A stretch of 64,000 bases of DNA from Cherax quadricarinatus (Eukaryota; Arthropoda; Malacostraca; Decapoda; Parastacidae). The stretch is from NCBI RefSeq assembly GCF_038502225.1, contig NC_091341.1, positions 2,339,626 through 2,403,625 on the forward strand, read 5' to 3'. Under the pieces are notes generated by a model. The model did not search any database. It was not told the origin of the DNA and saw nothing but the letters and a program-made list of their open reading frames with translations. The translations under genes were made by a program, and so were the position numbers. Positions 63,501 to 64,000 of this stretch are shown in pieces (the stretch's first letter is position 1; every line of letters begins with the position of its first letter).

Positions 63501-64000
63501 TAACATGAGGTACACAGGAAGTCAGGTTAGCCAAGGTCCAACTTGAGTAGAGTATTTGGAAGTAATAGTAGTTGTGCCTTCTATCTAATTTTACCTTCTC
63601 CATAAAATCTCTGTGGCTTTTCTTTTACCAGTGCAGTATTTTTACCTCCCTTATGTCATCAGTAGCCAGAGAGAATGGAGGTTAAGGAGAGAGCCTTCTG
63701 CTGTACTATTCTTGTCTCAACCATCTAATAATAACAAGTAGTCCTCCACTGTGATCGTAGTACCTAGTCTTTCTCTGTAGATAACCTTGTTGCAAATTTA
63801 AAAGTCTTCTCTTATCTGCCTTTCCTATGTGTCCTGTGTACGTCAAAGTTCGTATTATACACAACTATATAAACTTTGCAATCCGGTTAGTAAAAAAAAT
63901 AGTAATATAATTTTAAATTACGTTGACTGAAAGGGCCTCGATGTCGAAAATTTTAAGATTTCGGGGGATATATTCCGAGGGCCGCTTCCTGTAGGGTAAT
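63501..64000. other. Unassigned sequence to window end
   Basis: Between 63655 and 63800 the minus strand faintly resembles LINE L-B coding blocks (CTGCTGTACTATTCTTGTCTC, GTTGCAAATTTAAAAG). Too degraded to call. Confidence 0.3.

Overview
The window is eukaryotic nuclear DNA that is almost entirely repetitive. I infer a decapod crustacean, probably a crayfish- or lobster-type genome. The reasons are the mix of CR1/L2-like LINEs, RTE LINEs and Penelope-like elements with GIY-YIG endonucleases, abundant (TA)n and (AC)n, several tRNA-derived SINEs, and repeat sequences that resemble decapod sequence from memory. No database search was run. I find no convincing complete host gene. The only candidates are one possible 104-bp internal exon (2486-2589), one short ORF with a signal-peptide-like start (16751-16873) and one 70-codon ORF (57227-57439). 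All three are weak.

Layout: 1-2.4 kb is a degraded reverse transcriptase (RT) relic carrying a palindromic SINE pair. 3.06-8 kb is a reverse-strand CR1/L2-like LINE (family L-A: SGNH-esterase ORF1, endonuclease/RT ORF2) with a four-copy palindromic SINE cluster inserted in ORF2. 9.0-9.25 kb is a 151-bp palindrome between 16-bp target-site duplications (TSDs). 9.6-13.6 kb is a chain of unrelated simple and minisatellite repeats with tails of an AC-tailed LINE (family L-B). 14.9-24.2 kb mixes SINE, MITE and LINE fragments with several minisatellites, including a 27-bp array open on both strands. 24.7-32.4 kb holds further LINE pieces and a nearly full-length L-A LINE with a third LINE type (L-C) nested at its 3' end. 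34.1-35.45 kb is a polypyrimidine minisatellite. 36-37.2 kb is an L-B LINE between two (TG)n tracts. 37.8-41.9 kb and 54.5-56 kb are arrays of a 388-bp inverted-terminal-repeat element embedded in (TA)n, with inverted SINE pairs between copies. 41.94-45.4 kb is an almost intact RTE-type LINE. 45.4-51 kb holds Penelope-like fragments, palindromic Penelope-type terminal repeats and a gypsy gag relic. 51.4-54.5 kb is an L-B LINE, a GC-rich minisatellite and a SINE array. 56-64 kb is mostly unassigned sequence with an L-C LINE carrying a 137-bp internal tandem duplication.

How the parts relate: the LINEs supply endonuclease/RT that could mobilise the SINEs. The two GIY-YIG relics (38.35-38.8 kb, 50.4-50.7 kb) point to Penelope-like elements as the likely source of the short dispersed repeats that carry hammerhead-ribozyme-like hairpins.

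The most interesting observation is that at least four insertions (1188-1526, 3578-4452, 9027-9243, 62731-62955) are head-to-head inverted pairs of a SINE or Penelope-type terminal repeat bounded by one pair of direct repeats of 11-16 bp. The palindrome itself therefore seems to have been the inserted unit. In the first pair both arms share private base changes, which suggests one arm was copied from the other.
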